Origin: Sediminibacterium sp.
GTDB taxonomy: Bacteria; Bacteroidota; Bacteroidia; Chitinophagales; Chitinophagaceae
Direction of reading: 5' to 3'
DNA: 64,000 bases
NCBI GenBank assembly: GCA_030158665.1
Contig: JAOASM010000012.1
Location: forward strand, 1-64,000
Shown here: piece by piece, positions 1 through 9,818 of the stretch
Layout of the letters: the number at the start of each line of letters is the position of its first letter
How positions within the stretch are numbered: the first letter of the stretch is position 1
Notes under the pieces: generated by a model
What the model was told of the DNA's origin: nothing
What the model saw: only the letters and a program-made list of their open reading frames with translations
Database searches by the model: none
Made by a program: the position numbers and the translations under genes

Positions 1-29
1 GGCTATATTAGTACCATAAACAATTAGAT

Positions 30-1262
30 ATGGCATTGAATATCATTTGGATCGCATTTTTTGTAATTGCTTTCGTCGTTGCGCTGTTTAAATTGGTCTT
101 TTTAGGTGATACAGAGATTTTTAAGCTATTAGCGGATGGTTTATTCGATTCAGCAAAATCTTCAGTAATTGATGTCGCTTTTCCATTAGCAGGAACCATG
201 GTCTTTTTTTTAGGATTGATGAATATTGCTGAAAAAGCAGGTGCTATCCAAAAATTAGCTAAATGGATGAATCCATTCTTGAGTCGTTTATTTCCAGAAG
301 TGCCGCAGAATCATCCTGCTATGGGGCAGATGGTCATGAATTTTAGCGCCAATATGTTAGGATTAGACAACGCAGCAACTCCATTTGGTCTTAAAGCAAT
401 GGAAAGCTTACAAAGTTTAAATCCAGAGAAGGAAAAAGCAACCAATGCTCAAATCATGTTTTTAGTCTTACACACAAGCGGACTTACGGTTATACCATTG
501 ACCATTATTTCATATCGTTTAGCAGCTGGTTCACAAGATGCTGCTAGTATTTTCATACCATGTGTTTTAGCTACCATAGGAACTACCTTAGCTTCAATTG
601 TGATGGTAGGGTTATATCAAAAATTAAAATGGGATAGGGTTTTGATCAGTTGGTTATTAGGTCTTGTGATTTTAATGGGTAGTGTTTTATTCGCTGTCAA
701 TAGTCTTACACCAGTTCAAAAAGAGCTTTTTTCTAAAATTGCGGGGTCAAGTATTTTAATGGGTATTGTTGTAGCGATTATACTTGGTGGTGCTTATAAA
801 AAAGTATCCGTATTTGATGCCTTTATTGAAGGAGCAAAAAATGGGTTTGATGTAATTGTGAAAATCATTCCTTATCTAGTTGCCATGTTGGTGGCTATTC
901 GCGTGTTTAGAGATAGTGGCGCAATGGTATATGTCTTAAATGGCATTACTTTTTTAATTCAATTAACAGGGATTAATACAGAATTCGTTGGTGCATTGCC
1001 AGTGGCTATAATGAAACCTTTGAGTGGGAGTGGAGCTAGAGGGATGATGCTGGATATCTTCCAAACACAAGGGCCTGATTCTTTTGTAGGTAAATTGGCC
1101 TCTATATTTCAAGGCTCTGCTGATACTACTTTTTACATCATTGCTTTATACTTTGGAAGTGTAGGCATTAAGAAAGTGCGATATGCGGTATGGGCAGGGT
1201 TGTTTGCAGATTTAATAGGAGTGGTGATTGCTATATTTATTGGCTATTCATTCTTCCATTAA
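30..1262 (+). CDS. SpmA-SpmB fusion, nucleoside recognition (Gate) domain membrane protein
   Basis: Polytopic inner-membrane protein of 410 residues made of two fused halves. The first half carries the SpmA-type stretch NFSANMLGLDNAATPFG (about 104-120), the second the SpmB-type GSGARGMMLD (about 333-343) followed by FQGSADTTFY. In spore formers spmA and spmB are separate genes needed for core dehydration; in Bacteroidota the two are usually fused and the substrate is unknown. The nucleoside recognition name comes from similarity to the gate region of nucleoside transporters and does not prove nucleoside transport. The ATG at 30 follows an in-frame stop close upstream, so the gene appears complete. 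It converges with the EVE gene 14 bases downstream. Confidence 0.85.
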   Translation: MALNIIWIAFFVIAFVVALFKLVFLGDTEIFKLLADGLFDSAKSSVIDVAFPLAGTMVFFLGLMNIAEKAGAIQKLAKWMNPFLSRLFPEVPQNHPAMGQMVMNFSANMLGLDNAATPFGLKAMESLQSLNPEKEKATNAQIMFLVLHTSGLTVIPLTIISYRLAAGSQDAASIFIPCVLATIGTTLASIVMVGLYQKLKWDRVLISWLLGLVILMGSVLFAVNSLTPVQKELFSKIAGSSILMGIVVAIILGGAYKKVSVFDAFIEGAKNGFDVIVKIIPYLVAMLVAIRVFRDSGAMVYVLNGITFLIQLTGINTEFVGALPVAIMKPLSGSGARGMMLDIFQTQGPDSFVGKLASIFQGSADTTFYIIALYFGSVGIKKVRYAVWAGLFADLIGVVIAIFIGYSFFH

Positions 1263-1276
1263 AGGTTGTATGAATT

Positions 1277-1687
1277 TTATTTGCCTTCACTCATTTTCAT
1301 TACCTCTTCCCATTCTGCATCCGTAACAGGTTGAACAGACAATCTGCCTAATCTTACCAAAGCCATATTGGATAAATTGGTATTGGCTTTAACATCCGCT
1401 AATTTTACTGGATGCTTTAATTTTTTGTATGGTGCAAAATCAACTGCCAACCATGCAGTTTCTTCTGTAGTAGGGTCTTGGTAGGCTTCCTTTACAACTT
1501 TGGCAATTCCAACAATTTCCATGCCTTCATTACTATGGTACCAAAATGCTAGATCACCTTTTTTCATTGATCTCAAGTTATTCCTTGCTCCATAATTTCT
1601 AACGCCGTCCCAAAATGTACGTTTGTCTTTAGTGAACTGATCCCAAGAATATTTAAAAGGTTCTGATTTGATTAACCAATAAGCCAT
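1277..1687 (-). CDS. EVE domain protein (thymocyte nuclear protein 1-like)
   Basis: A 136-residue single-domain cytoplasmic protein. The start MAYWLIKSEP, the WDGVRNYGARNNLR block (about residues 26-39) and KKGDLAFWYHS (about 42-52) are diagnostic of the EVE fold, which is related to PUA and YTH domains and is thought to bind modified bases in DNA or RNA. The full length matches the stand-alone bacterial family. Its ligand cannot be read from sequence. It is transcribed alone, convergent with the SpmA-SpmB gene; 74 bases separate its start from the end of the LutA-like gene upstream. Confidence 0.9.
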   Translation of the reverse strand: MAYWLIKSEPFKYSWDQFTKDKRTFWDGVRNYGARNNLRSMKKGDLAFWYHSNEGMEIVGIAKVVKEAYQDPTTEETAWLAVDFAPYKKLKHPVKLADVKANTNLSNMALVRLGRLSVQPVTDAEWEEVMKMSEGK

Positions 1688-1761
1688 AGTCGTTATGATT
1701 ATTTATAGTACTTATAACAAGTAATATTAAAAAATGTTGTAAAAATTGGTTGGATAAAGAA

Positions 1762-2481
1762 TTAGTATCCATTTGCAAGTACATCTGCAAGATGTATCAC
1801 TTTAATACTTTGTCCATTATGATTGATGCGACCATCTAAATGCATAAGGCAACTCATATCCGTACTAATAATATATTCTGCTTCGGTTGCTACAGCATTG
1901 TCAATTTTTTGATCTGCCATAGCAACGCTAATGGTATCATATTTAACTGCAAAACTACCACCGAATCCACAACAGGTTTCATTGTCATTCATATCAATCA
2001 ATTCAAGTCCATTGACATGACTCAATAAAGCTCTGGGTTCTGCTTTAATATTACATTCTCTTAATCCAGCACAACTATCGTGGTAGGTCGCCTTGCCATT
2101 GAAGCTTGCGCCTAAATCTGTCACATTTAATATCTTAACTAGAAATTCAGATAATTCAAATATTTGTGTTGCCACTTTTTTTGCAGGACTTTGGTAAGCG
2201 TTGTTTTCAAAAAGTTTACCATAATTGTTTCTGACAAATCCAGCACAGCTGGCACTAGGACTTACAATATAATCTGCGCCATCAAAATCTTGAACAAACT
2301 TTGTACAAACGTCTTTAGATTCACCCCAAAAGCCTGCATTAAAAGCGGGTTGACCACAACAAGTTTGTTGTGTATTATAATTTACAGTACAGCCTGCTTT
2401 TTCTAATATTTTTACAGTATTAAAAGCAACTTGTGGATATAATTGATCAATGAAACAGGGAATAAATAGCTGAACTTTCAT
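1762..2481 (-). CDS. lutA: LutA-like (Fe-S)-binding oxidoreductase subunit
   Basis: 239 residues with two cysteine-rich CCG domains: CCGQPAFNAG (about 42-51) with PSASCAG (about 75-81) in the first half, HDSCAGLREC (about 134-143) and CCGFGG (about 169-174) in the second. These are the hallmarks of the LutA/YkgE family, one of three subunits of the iron-sulfur L-lactate utilisation complex (LutABC), related to the heterodisulfide reductase and glycolate oxidase iron-sulfur subunit. LutB and LutC are not beside it, so the lactate role is inferred from family only. A terminator lies between it and the upstream TPR gene, so it is probably transcribed on its own. Confidence 0.85.
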   Translation of the reverse strand: MKVQLFIPCFIDQLYPQVAFNTVKILEKAGCTVNYNTQQTCCGQPAFNAGFWGESKDVCTKFVQDFDGADYIVSPSASCAGFVRNNYGKLFENNAYQSPAKKVATQIFELSEFLVKILNVTDLGASFNGKATYHDSCAGLRECNIKAEPRALLSHVNGLELIDMNDNETCCGFGGSFAVKYDTISVAMADQKIDNAVATEAEYIISTDMSCLMHLDGRINHNGQSIKVIHLADVLANGY

Positions 2482-2510
2482 AGTCTAAATTAAGTATTTC
2501 TTTACAATAA

Positions 2511-2546
2511 AAAAAAGGCACCCTTTGAAGAAAGAATGCCTTTTTT
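2511..2546 (-). terminator. Rho-independent terminator after the TPR gene
   Basis: Inverted repeat AAAAAAGGCA / TGCCTTTTTT (2511-2520 and 2537-2546) with a 16-base loop, followed on the minus strand by a T-rich tail. It sits 17 bases past the stop of the TPR gene and before the lutA-like gene, separating two transcription units. Confidence 0.8.
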
Positions 2547-2562
2547 AATTATTTCATCTAGA

Positions 2563-3213
2563 TTAAGGTTGAACTTGAAGTCTATTGATATATTTATCAA
2601 TGCTAAATCCTTTCTCAGACTTTGGATAATTCTTTTTGATTTGCATATAGATTTCTAATGCTGCATCATTTTTACCATTCAATTCTAAGAAAGAAGCTGC
2701 ACGGAATAAATATTCAGAAGAGATGGCTTCGTCTTCTGGGAAATGAGTTCCTGCTTTCTTATAAAATTCAATCGCTTCATCATTCTTTTTTAATTCAGAA
2801 TAAGCATCACCAATAGAACCATATGCAACTGCTTGTACTTGTTTCGCATCAGTAGAGAAGTCTTTCAAATAGTCAATTGCTTTGTTATAGTCTTTCAATC
2901 TATAGTAACTCATACCTGCATAATACTTTGCAAGATTAGCAGCTTTGGTACCACCAAATTCCTTGATGATATATAGCACACCTTTACTTGTACCATCTCC
3001 GTTTAATACTAACTCAGAAGAGTCATTTGCAAAATATTTCTCAGCAACATACATTGCGTCTGCCGCTTTTGCTTCTAATGGTTTTTGATATAATTCTGCA
3101 TACCCAAAATAGCCTAAAACAGCTATGATTATAGCAGCAAATAAATAAACTACTTGTTTTTGGTTCTTCTTAATAAAAGCAACTGGTGCTTGTTCTTGTT
3201 GTACTTCGCTCAT
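2563..3213 (-). CDS. Tetratricopeptide repeat membrane-anchored protein
   Basis: 216 residues. After a short cytoplasmic N-terminus with the basic stretch KKNQKQ comes one membrane segment (about 22-40, VVYLFAAIIIAVLGYFGYA), then a soluble part with at least three TPR-like helical pairs (YYAGMSYYRLKDYNKAIDYL, AYGSIGDAYSELKKNDEAIE and a third pair near the end). The layout resembles YfgM-type single-span TPR proteins that work with periplasmic chaperones, but partners here are unknown. It starts 19 bases after the pdhA stop on the same strand, so the two may be co-transcribed; a terminator follows it. Confidence 0.8.
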   Translation of the reverse strand: MSEVQQEQAPVAFIKKNQKQVVYLFAAIIIAVLGYFGYAELYQKPLEAKAADAMYVAEKYFANDSSELVLNGDGTSKGVLYIIKEFGGTKAANLAKYYAGMSYYRLKDYNKAIDYLKDFSTDAKQVQAVAYGSIGDAYSELKKNDEAIEFYKKAGTHFPEDEAISSEYLFRAASFLELNGKNDAALEIYMQIKKNYPKSEKGFSIDKYINRLQVQP

Positions 3214-3232
3214 ATGAATTGGTTAATAATAA

Positions 3233-4228
3233 TTAGTCTACAATAAATGGATAATTTTGATCAATATACACGTCCTTCAATACTTCGCTATCATCCGGCC
3301 AAGGACTTTCCTCCGCAAATTTTACAGATGCTTCAACAATGCCATTGATTTTTTCATCAATCTCTTGCAATGCTGCTTCAGTAGCAAAATTATTTTCTAA
3401 AATGGTCTTTCTTACTTTAATGATAGGGTCTTGATCTTTGTATTCTTCAACCTCATCCTTAGATCTATATTTTTGTGGATCAGATACAGAGTGACCTCTA
3501 TATCGATAGGTTTTCATCTCTAATAAAGTAGGGCCTTCTCCGTCTCTAGCACGCTTAACCGCTCTAGCAACCCCTTCGTGAACTAATTCTGGTGTCATGC
3601 CATCCACTTTATCTGAAGGCATATCATATGCATCCGCTAATTTATAGATATCAATTACATTACTCGTTCTTTCAATAGAGGTACCCATTGCGTAGTTATT
3701 GTTTTCGCAAATAAAGACTACGGGCAATTTCCATAACATGGCAAGATTGAATACTTCGTGAAGCATACCTTGTCTAGCAGCTCCATCACCAAAGAAACAC
3801 AAAACCACATTTTTTGACCCACGATATTGTTCTGCAAAAGCCAATCCAGCTCCTGTACCAATCTGAGCACCTACAATACCATGTCCTCCAAAAAAGTTAT
3901 TGGCTTTATCGAAAAAGTGCATACTTCCACCTTTTCCCTTAGAACATCCAGTGGCTTTACCATACAATTCGGCCATAGCAGCGTTGGGACTCATCCCTTT
4001 TGCTAATGCCAAACCGTGATCACGGTATCCAGTAATATAAGGGTCTTCATGATTCGTTGCAGTCATACATCCGGCAGCAATTGCTTCCTGGCCATTGTAC
4101 ACGTGAAAGAATCCGCGGATTTTACCCGCCATTTTATACATTTCTTCTGATTTTGATTCAAATTGACGTATTAATTGCATCAATTCATACCAATACAGGT
4201 AGGTTTCTTTAGAAAATTTTTGCGCCAC
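3233..4228 (-). CDS. pdhA: Pyruvate dehydrogenase E1 component, alpha subunit
   Basis: 331 residues. E1 alpha binds thiamine diphosphate and, with E1 beta, decarboxylates pyruvate and acetylates the lipoyl domain of E2. The thiamine motif is clear: GDGAARQG near residue 147 followed about 30 residues later by ENNNYAMGTS. The flexible active-site loop YRYRGHSVSDPQKYRS (around 240-255) is also present, as are the GHGIVGAQIGTGAG and HDHGLALAKG-like blocks typical of the family. E1 beta is not adjacent, so the complex is encoded at separate loci. The TPR gene follows at 19 bases. Confidence 0.95.
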   Translation of the reverse strand: MAQKFSKETYLYWYELMQLIRQFESKSEEMYKMAGKIRGFFHVYNGQEAIAAGCMTATNHEDPYITGYRDHGLALAKGMSPNAAMAELYGKATGCSKGKGGSMHFFDKANNFFGGHGIVGAQIGTGAGLAFAEQYRGSKNVVLCFFGDGAARQGMLHEVFNLAMLWKLPVVFICENNNYAMGTSIERTSNVIDIYKLADAYDMPSDKVDGMTPELVHEGVARAVKRARDGEGPTLLEMKTYRYRGHSVSDPQKYRSKDEVEEYKDQDPIIKVRKTILENNFATEAALQEIDEKINGIVEASVKFAEESPWPDDSEVLKDVYIDQNYPFIVD

Positions 4229-4280
4229 AGTCCTTGTTTTTTGAGTAGCAAATATAGTATTTTAAGACTAAAATACGGTC

Positions 4281-5912
4281 TTATGCTTCGTTTAAAAATG
4301 GATATTTATAATCTGTTGGAGGGTTAAAAGTCTCTTTAATTGTTCGAGCACTTAACCAACGGTATAAATTCAACGCACTACCAGCTTTATCATTTGTTCC
4401 TGACCCTCTTGCTCCTCCAAATGGTTGTTGGCCAACCACCGCACCAGTAGGCTTATCATTGATGTAAAAATTACCAGCTGAATGACGTAAAACATTGGTT
4501 GCCAATTCGATAGAAGCTCTATCCTGTGATATAATTGAACCAGTTAAAGCATATTTAGAAGTACTATCCAATAATTTTAATGTTTTCTCAAACTGATTAG
4601 CAGGGTAGGTATAGATGGTCAATACTGGCCCAAATATCTCTTCACACATAGTAAGTGATTTGGCGTTCTTAGTGTCAATCACAGTTGGTTCTACAAACCA
4701 TCCCTTTGATTTATTCAAATTACCGCCAACTAAAATCTTAGCTTGTTTATCTTTTTTAACAGCAGCTATGTATTTAGAAATATTGTTGAATGACTTTTCA
4801 TCAATTACTGCATTCACAAAATTGCTAAAATCTTCTACTGAACCCATTTTCATAGTTTGTACCGCTTTAACCAACTTTGCTTTAACTGCCACAGCTAGAT
4901 TACTTGGTAGATAGGCTCTTGATGCTGCAGAACATTTCTGACCTTGGTATTCGAATGCACCTCTTGCTAAAGCTGTTACTACAGTATCTACATCTGCACT
5001 TGGATGTACCATTACAAAATCTTTTCCGCCAGTTTCACCAACGATTCTTGGATAAGATTTATATCTTGGAATGTTTTCACCAATTTGCTTCCACATATGG
5101 TTAAATACACCGGTTGAACCTGTGAAATGTACCCCTGCAAAATCTGGATGTTTGAAACAAATATCCCCTACAGTAGGGCCATCTGTGTATACAATATTAA
5201 TGACCCCATCAGGCAATCCTGCCTCTTTTAAAATACGCATGAATAATTGAGCCGAATAGATTTGTGTATTGGCTGGCTTCCAAACCACCACATTGCCACA
5301 CATGGCAGCAGATGCAGGTAAATTACCGCCAATCGCAGTAAAGTTGAAAGGCGTAATGGCCAATACAAATCCCTCTAAACCACGCCATTCCATTCTATTG
5401 TGCATACCTGGAGAGGAGATAGGTTGTTGCTGATATATTTGACTTAAAAAATGCACATTGAATCTTAAGAAATCAATTAACTCACAAGCAGCATCAATTT
5501 CAGCTTGGTAAGCATTCTTACTTTGACCTAACATCGTTGCAGCATTCATTTCGAACCTGTATTTTGTTGCCAATAAATCCGCCGCTTTTAAAAAGATATG
5601 TGCTCTAGATTCCCATGTCATGTTAGACCAATTTTCACGCACTTTTAAGGCAGATTCAATTGCTTTTTCTACATGTATTTTTGTTCCAATATGAAAATGT
5701 CCTAGTACATGTTTTGTTTCATGTGGTGGATGAATGGACATTGTTTTCCCTGTTCTAACTGCCTTACCATTGATGTACATTGGGATATCCAATGTCTTTT
5801 TCTTTAAGGTAGCTAATGCTTCTTTTAATGCTTTACGTTCATTAGAACCTGGTGCATAATTTAACACCGGCTCATTAGCAGGTAATGGATAATTAAAATA
5901 ACCTAATTGCAT
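4281..5912 (-). CDS. pruA: L-glutamate gamma-semialdehyde (P5C) dehydrogenase
   Basis: 543 residues, an NAD-dependent aldehyde dehydrogenase that makes glutamate in proline breakdown. The catalytic cysteine lies in YQGQKCSAASRA (about 326) and the catalytic glutamate in VGETGGKDFV (about 291). ITPFNFTAIGGNLPA and GDICFKHPDFAGVHFTGST fit the stand-alone P5C dehydrogenase group rather than the bifunctional PutA, since no proline dehydrogenase domain is present. PutA/PRODH is not in the window. The C-terminal GQQPFGGARGSGTNDKAG is the usual closing motif. Divergently oriented from the GlmU-like gene. Confidence 0.95.
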   Translation of the reverse strand: MQLGYFNYPLPANEPVLNYAPGSNERKALKEALATLKKKTLDIPMYINGKAVRTGKTMSIHPPHETKHVLGHFHIGTKIHVEKAIESALKVRENWSNMTWESRAHIFLKAADLLATKYRFEMNAATMLGQSKNAYQAEIDAACELIDFLRFNVHFLSQIYQQQPISSPGMHNRMEWRGLEGFVLAITPFNFTAIGGNLPASAAMCGNVVVWKPANTQIYSAQLFMRILKEAGLPDGVINIVYTDGPTVGDICFKHPDFAGVHFTGSTGVFNHMWKQIGENIPRYKSYPRIVGETGGKDFVMVHPSADVDTVVTALARGAFEYQGQKCSAASRAYLPSNLAVAVKAKLVKAVQTMKMGSVEDFSNFVNAVIDEKSFNNISKYIAAVKKDKQAKILVGGNLNKSKGWFVEPTVIDTKNAKSLTMCEEIFGPVLTIYTYPANQFEKTLKLLDSTSKYALTGSIISQDRASIELATNVLRHSAGNFYINDKPTGAVVGQQPFGGARGSGTNDKAGSALNLYRWLSARTIKETFNPPTDYKYPFLNEA

Positions 5913-5930
5913 AGTATAATTATTAGAGCA

Positions 5931-5938
5931 CGAAAATA
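5931..5938 (-). promoter_or_regulatory. Candidate -7 element for pruA
   Basis: On the minus strand this reads TATTTTCG, one base off the Bacteroidota TAnnTTTG consensus, 18 bases upstream of the pruA start codon. No convincing -33 TTG was found at the usual spacing. Confidence 0.4.
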
Positions 5939-5992
5939 AGCATTAAATTAACATGCGTTAGGAACTTATCTAATTTGATTTTGACTTTAGTG

Positions 5993-6000
5993 TATTTTTG
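5993..6000 (+). promoter_or_regulatory. Candidate -7 element for the GlmU-like gene
   Basis: TATTTTTG is an exact TAnnTTTG match 17 bases upstream of the ATG at 6018. TTG triplets occur at 5975 and 5981 but at shorter than usual spacing, so only the -7 box is well supported. With the pruA element it forms a divergent promoter region. Confidence 0.5.
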
Positions 6001-6017
6001 TTCCTAAATCATCCTAT

Positions 6018-7175
6018 ATGCAATTTGTTTTAGTGGATCTGCCTGATCGTATTCATTTTTACCCCTTTTGTTTAACTAGAAGTTTAACTGAAATAAGGGT
6101 TGGGATATATACGATTCAAGAACGATGGGATGCCTTCTTAGAGACGACATGTGAAGTGTATACCGAAAGTTATTTACAAGGTTTATATGAAGCATCTTTT
6201 TTAAATCACTCAGTTCCAGTTGTATTTATCAATGCAACCTGTATTCCAGATGGAGCAGTTAAAACAGCCATTTTGAATTTAAAAGAAGGGGAAAGTTTAT
6301 TGGATGAAGATGGTAAATGGATTGCCACTATTACCAAGGAGAGGAGTATTGGGAAAATTTTATTAGGCGAGCCTCATTTAAAGACATCCATTCCTGCAAA
6401 ATTGATTAAAAACGCACTGCATTTATTGCAATTGAATGCTTTTTTTATTCAATCAGATTTTGACCAAATCAAAGCTAAAGAAATCACTTCAGTGGTAGAC
6501 CATACCAATCGATTAATTTGTCCTGAAAATATTTTCATAGCTCCTGGAGCAACATTAACAGGAGTAAGTTTAAATGCAACGGAAGGCCCAATTTATATAG
6601 GGAAAAATGCAGTATTAATGGAAGGTGTTGCGATTAGAGGCCCCTTTGTAATAGGCGAAAAAGGAGTGGTTAAAATGAATGCAAGTATTTATGGAGCCAC
6701 TTCGGTTGGGCCATTTTGCACCATTGGCGGAGAAATAAAGAATAGTATACTTTTAGGTTATTCGAATAAGGCACATGAAGGCTATCTTGGGGATAGTATT
6801 ATTGGACATTGGTGTAATCTTGGAGCCGGAACTAGTAATAGTAATGTTAAAAATACAGCAGGCCCAATTCAAATTTGGAATCAACATCTAAAATCATGGA
6901 ATACTGTTGGAAATAAAATGGGAATGTTGGTAGGTGATTATACCAGATTTGCAATTCAATCAAGTATCAATACTGGATCCTACATTGGTGTTTCGGCCAA
7001 CATTTATGGAAATGGCCTTTTGCCAAAAATGATTCCAAATTTTAGTTGGGGTACTACAAAAGGCTATGTTTTAGACAAAGCTATCGAAGACATCCAAAAT
7101 TGGAAAAAAATGAAGGGATTCCAAATTACTGAGGCAGAAAAGGGGGTCTTATCTGCCTTGTTTCATATGGAATAG
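6018..7175 (+). CDS. GlmU-like putative sugar nucleotidyltransferase/acetyltransferase
   Basis: 385 residues matching the alternative bacterial GlmU group common in Bacteroidota. The N-terminus FYPFCLTRSLTEIRVGIYTI replaces the usual nucleotidyltransferase motif LxxGxGTRM. From about residue 165 a left-handed beta-helix is seen as hexapeptide-like repeats (APGATLTG, IGKNAVLMEG, IGEKGVVKMN, LGDSIIGHWCNLGAGTSNSN). The last block matches the acetyltransferase active-site region of GlmU. Likely role: UDP-GlcNAc synthesis from GlcN-1-P for peptidoglycan and lipid A, or a related sugar nucleotide. It heads a same-strand run with tpiA (41-base gap) and lepA. Confidence 0.8.
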   Translation: MQFVLVDLPDRIHFYPFCLTRSLTEIRVGIYTIQERWDAFLETTCEVYTESYLQGLYEASFLNHSVPVVFINATCIPDGAVKTAILNLKEGESLLDEDGKWIATITKERSIGKILLGEPHLKTSIPAKLIKNALHLLQLNAFFIQSDFDQIKAKEITSVVDHTNRLICPENIFIAPGATLTGVSLNATEGPIYIGKNAVLMEGVAIRGPFVIGEKGVVKMNASIYGATSVGPFCTIGGEIKNSILLGYSNKAHEGYLGDSIIGHWCNLGAGTSNSNVKNTAGPIQIWNQHLKSWNTVGNKMGMLVGDYTRFAIQSSINTGSYIGVSANIYGNGLLPKMIPNFSWGTTKGYVLDKAIEDIQNWKKMKGFQITEAEKGVLSALFHME

Positions 7176-7189
7176 CGCTATTTTTTAGT

Positions 7190-7197
7190 TACCTTTG
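7190..7197 (+). promoter_or_regulatory. Candidate -7 element for tpiA
   Basis: TACCTTTG, an exact TAnnTTTG match in the short gap before tpiA, 19 bases upstream of its ATG. No good -33 box; could supplement read-through from the GlmU-like gene. Confidence 0.4.
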
Positions 7198-7216
7198 AGC
7201 CTTCAAAATAAATATT

Positions 7217-7978
7217 ATGAGAAAACAAATAGCTGCAGCAAATTGGAAAATGAATTTAAGCCAAAATGAAGCTGAAACTTTATTAGATCAAATTTTGGCG
7301 ACAGAACATCATTTATCAGGAAATCAAGAAGCCATTTTTGCAGTTCCAGCTATTTATATTCCATTAGCAGTTCAAAAACTTTCTGGCAAAAACAATGTAT
7401 TTGTAGCTGCTCAAAATTGTCACCAAAAAACAAGCGGTGCTTATACTGGTGAAATTGCTGCATCAATGTATGCATCAGCCGGTGTACATCATATTGTTTT
7501 AGGGCATTCAGAAAGACGTGAATATTTTGCTGAATCAGACGCGTTGCTAGCAGAAAAAACAGATGCGGTATTAGCAATAGGAAGCACACCGATATTTTGT
7601 TGTGGTGAACCACTTTCTATAAGAGAAGCAGGAACACAAAATAGTTTTGTAGAAGCACAATTAAAAAATTCATTATTTCATTTATCAGCAGACCAAATCG
7701 TGAAAGTAGTGATTGCTTATGAACCAATTTGGGCAATCGGTACAGGTAAAACTGCTACAAGTGATCAAGCACAAGAAATTCATGCGTATATCAGATCTGT
7801 GTTTGCTACAAAATATGGTGCATCCATAGCAGATCAAATTTCGATATTATATGGAGGAAGTGTTAAAGCTTCTAATGCAAAAGAAATATTTTCACAACCT
7901 GATGTTGATGGTGGATTAGTTGGTGGGGCATCTTTAATTGCAACTGAATTTGCAGCAATTATCAATGCACTTAAATAG
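7217..7978 (+). CDS. tpiA: Triose-phosphate isomerase
   Basis: 253 residues, the usual bacterial length. Interconverts dihydroxyacetone phosphate and glyceraldehyde 3-phosphate in glycolysis. The substrate lysine is in AANWKMN (residues 6-12), the electrophilic histidine in VLGHSERREYF (near 95), and the catalytic glutamate in AYEPIWAIGTGKTAT (near 167), directly followed by the flexible loop 6. The phosphate-binding GGSVKASNAKEI and DGGLVGGASL near the C-terminus are intact. Followed after 25 bases by lepA on the same strand. Confidence 0.97.
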   Translation: MRKQIAAANWKMNLSQNEAETLLDQILATEHHLSGNQEAIFAVPAIYIPLAVQKLSGKNNVFVAAQNCHQKTSGAYTGEIAASMYASAGVHHIVLGHSERREYFAESDALLAEKTDAVLAIGSTPIFCCGEPLSIREAGTQNSFVEAQLKNSLFHLSADQIVKVVIAYEPIWAIGTGKTATSDQAQEIHAYIRSVFATKYGASIADQISILYGGSVKASNAKEIFSQPDVDGGLVGGASLIATEFAAIINALK

Positions 7979-8003
7979 TTTATAAAAGAACCTTAATTAT
8001 TAC

Positions 8004-9788
8004 ATGAAGCACATAAGAAATTTTTGTATCATCGCCCATATTGATCACGGTAAAAGCACCTTGGCAGATCGTTTATTAGAACATACCAAGACCATTACAG
8101 AACGTGAGATGATGAATCAGGTTTTAGATGATATGGATCTTGAGCGAGAGAAGGGAATTACCATTAAGAGTCACGCAATACAGATCAATTACATTCATAA
8201 AGGGGAGACCTATACATTGAATTTAATTGACACTCCTGGACACGTTGACTTTAGTTATGAAGTGAGCCGTGCATTAGCTGCTTGTGAAGGTGCTTTATTA
8301 TTGGTAGATGCATCTCAGGGTATACAAGCACAAACAATTAGTAACTTATATCTTGCTTTAGATAATAATTTAGAAATCATCCCAGTTATCAATAAAATTG
8401 ATATGGATGGTGCTAAAATACCAGAAGTGACTGATCAAATCATTGACTTGATTGGATGTAAGCAAGAAGATATTTTATTGGCGAGTGGACGTTCAGGTAT
8501 CGGTATCGAGGAAATATTACAAGCGGTTTGTGAACGTATTCCAGCACCTGTTGGAGATCCAGAAGCACCATTGCAAGCATTGATTTTTGACAGTGTATTC
8601 AATAGCTTTAGAGGGATTATTGTTTACTATCGTATCATGAATGGTGTTTTAAGAAAGAATGATAAAATACAATTTGTCGCATCCGGCAGAGACTATATAG
8701 CAGATGAAGTTGGCGTATTAAAATTAGCTATGACACCAAAAGCTGAAGTAAGAGCTGGTGATGTGGGTTATATTATTACGGGTATTAAAAATGCGAAAGA
8801 AGTTAAAGTAGGGGATACCATTACATTAGCCAATAATCCGGGTGAAATGATCAATGGTTTTGAGGAAGTGAAACCCATGGTATTTGCAGGTATATATCCA
8901 GTAAATACAGATGAGTTTGAAGAGTTAAGAGATTGCATGGATAAATTACAATTAAATGACGCCTCACTAACTTTTGAATTAGAAACATCACAAGCTTTAG
9001 GTTTTGGATTCCGATGTGGATTCCTTGGTTTATTGCATATGGAAATTATACAGGAGCGTTTGGAACGAGAGTTCAATCAGACTGTGATTACAACTGTTCC
9101 CAACGTAAGTTTTATCGCCTATACAACAAGAAAGGAAAAAATTATTGTAAACAATCCAACAGAGATGCCAGATCCTGTAAAAATTGATTACATAGAAGAG
9201 CCTTTTATTAGAGCACAGATTATTACAACACCTGACTATATTGGGAATATCATTACATTATGCTTAGGCAAAAGAGGGATGTTAATCAATCAAAGTTATT
9301 TAACACCAACACGTGTTGAATTGATATTTGAAATGCCGTTAACAGAAATTGTATTTGATTTCTATGATAAATTAAAGAGTGGAACCAGAGGTTATGCTTC
9401 TTTTGATTATACACAAATTGGATTTAGAGAGGCCGATATTGTTAAAATGGATATTCTATTAAACAATGAAAAAGTGGATGCATTGAGTGCTTTAATTCAC
9501 CGTGGGAAATCTGCTGAATTTGGTCGTAAACTTTGTGAAAAATTAAAAGATTTATTAACCAAACAACAATTCCAAATTGCAATACAAGCTGCTATTGGAG
9601 CAAAGGTAGTCGCTAGAGAAAATATCTCTGCAATGCGTAAGGATGTTACAGCAAAATGTTATGGTGGTGATATTAGCCGTAAACGTAAATTATTAGAAAA
9701 GCAGAAAGAAGGTAAAAAGAGAATGCGTCAAATTGGAAACGTAGAGATCCCGCAAGAAGCTTTCTTAGCTGTATTGAAGTTAGATTAA
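8004..9788 (+). CDS. lepA: Elongation factor 4 (LepA GTPase)
   Basis: 594 residues, typical length. Ribosome-associated translational GTPase implicated in back-translocation and in initiation or ribosome assembly. G1 is [10 protein letters not shown] (from about 10), G3 [10 protein letters not shown] (near 75), G4 NKIDMDGA (near 129). The LepA-specific C-terminal domain is present, with [18 protein letters not shown] and [20 protein letters not shown] close to the end, which separates it from EF-G. Last gene of the plus-strand run; the gmhB gene converges 30 bases later. Confidence 0.97.
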   Translation: MKHIRNFCIIAHIDHGKSTLADRLLEHTKTITEREMMNQVLDDMDLEREKGITIKSHAIQINYIHKGETYTLNLIDTPGHVDFSYEVSRALAACEGALLLVDASQGIQAQTISNLYLALDNNLEIIPVINKIDMDGAKIPEVTDQIIDLIGCKQEDILLASGRSGIGIEEILQAVCERIPAPVGDPEAPLQALIFDSVFNSFRGIIVYYRIMNGVLRKNDKIQFVASGRDYIADEVGVLKLAMTPKAEVRAGDVGYIITGIKNAKEVKVGDTITLANNPGEMINGFEEVKPMVFAGIYPVNTDEFEELRDCMDKLQLNDASLTFELETSQALGFGFRCGFLGLLHMEIIQERLEREFNQTVITTVPNVSFIAYTTRKEKIIVNNPTEMPDPVKIDYIEEPFIRAQIITTPDYIGNIITLCLGKRGMLINQSYLTPTRVELIFEMPLTEIVFDFYDKLKSGTRGYASFDYTQIGFREADIVKMDILLNNEKVDALSALIHRGKSAEFGRKLCEKLKDLLTKQQFQIAIQAAIGAKVVARENISAMRKDVTAKCYGGDISRKRKLLEKQKEGKKRMRQIGNVEIPQEAFLAVLKLD

Positions 9789-9818
9789 TCTTTAGCGCAA
9801 TTAGCGCAATGAGAATAA

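Noticed and set aside
9789-9818. Tandem TTAGCGCAAT repeat after lepA as a terminator or binding site
   Set aside because: Two 10-base units only, with a 4-bp stem and no T-run; too weak to call.
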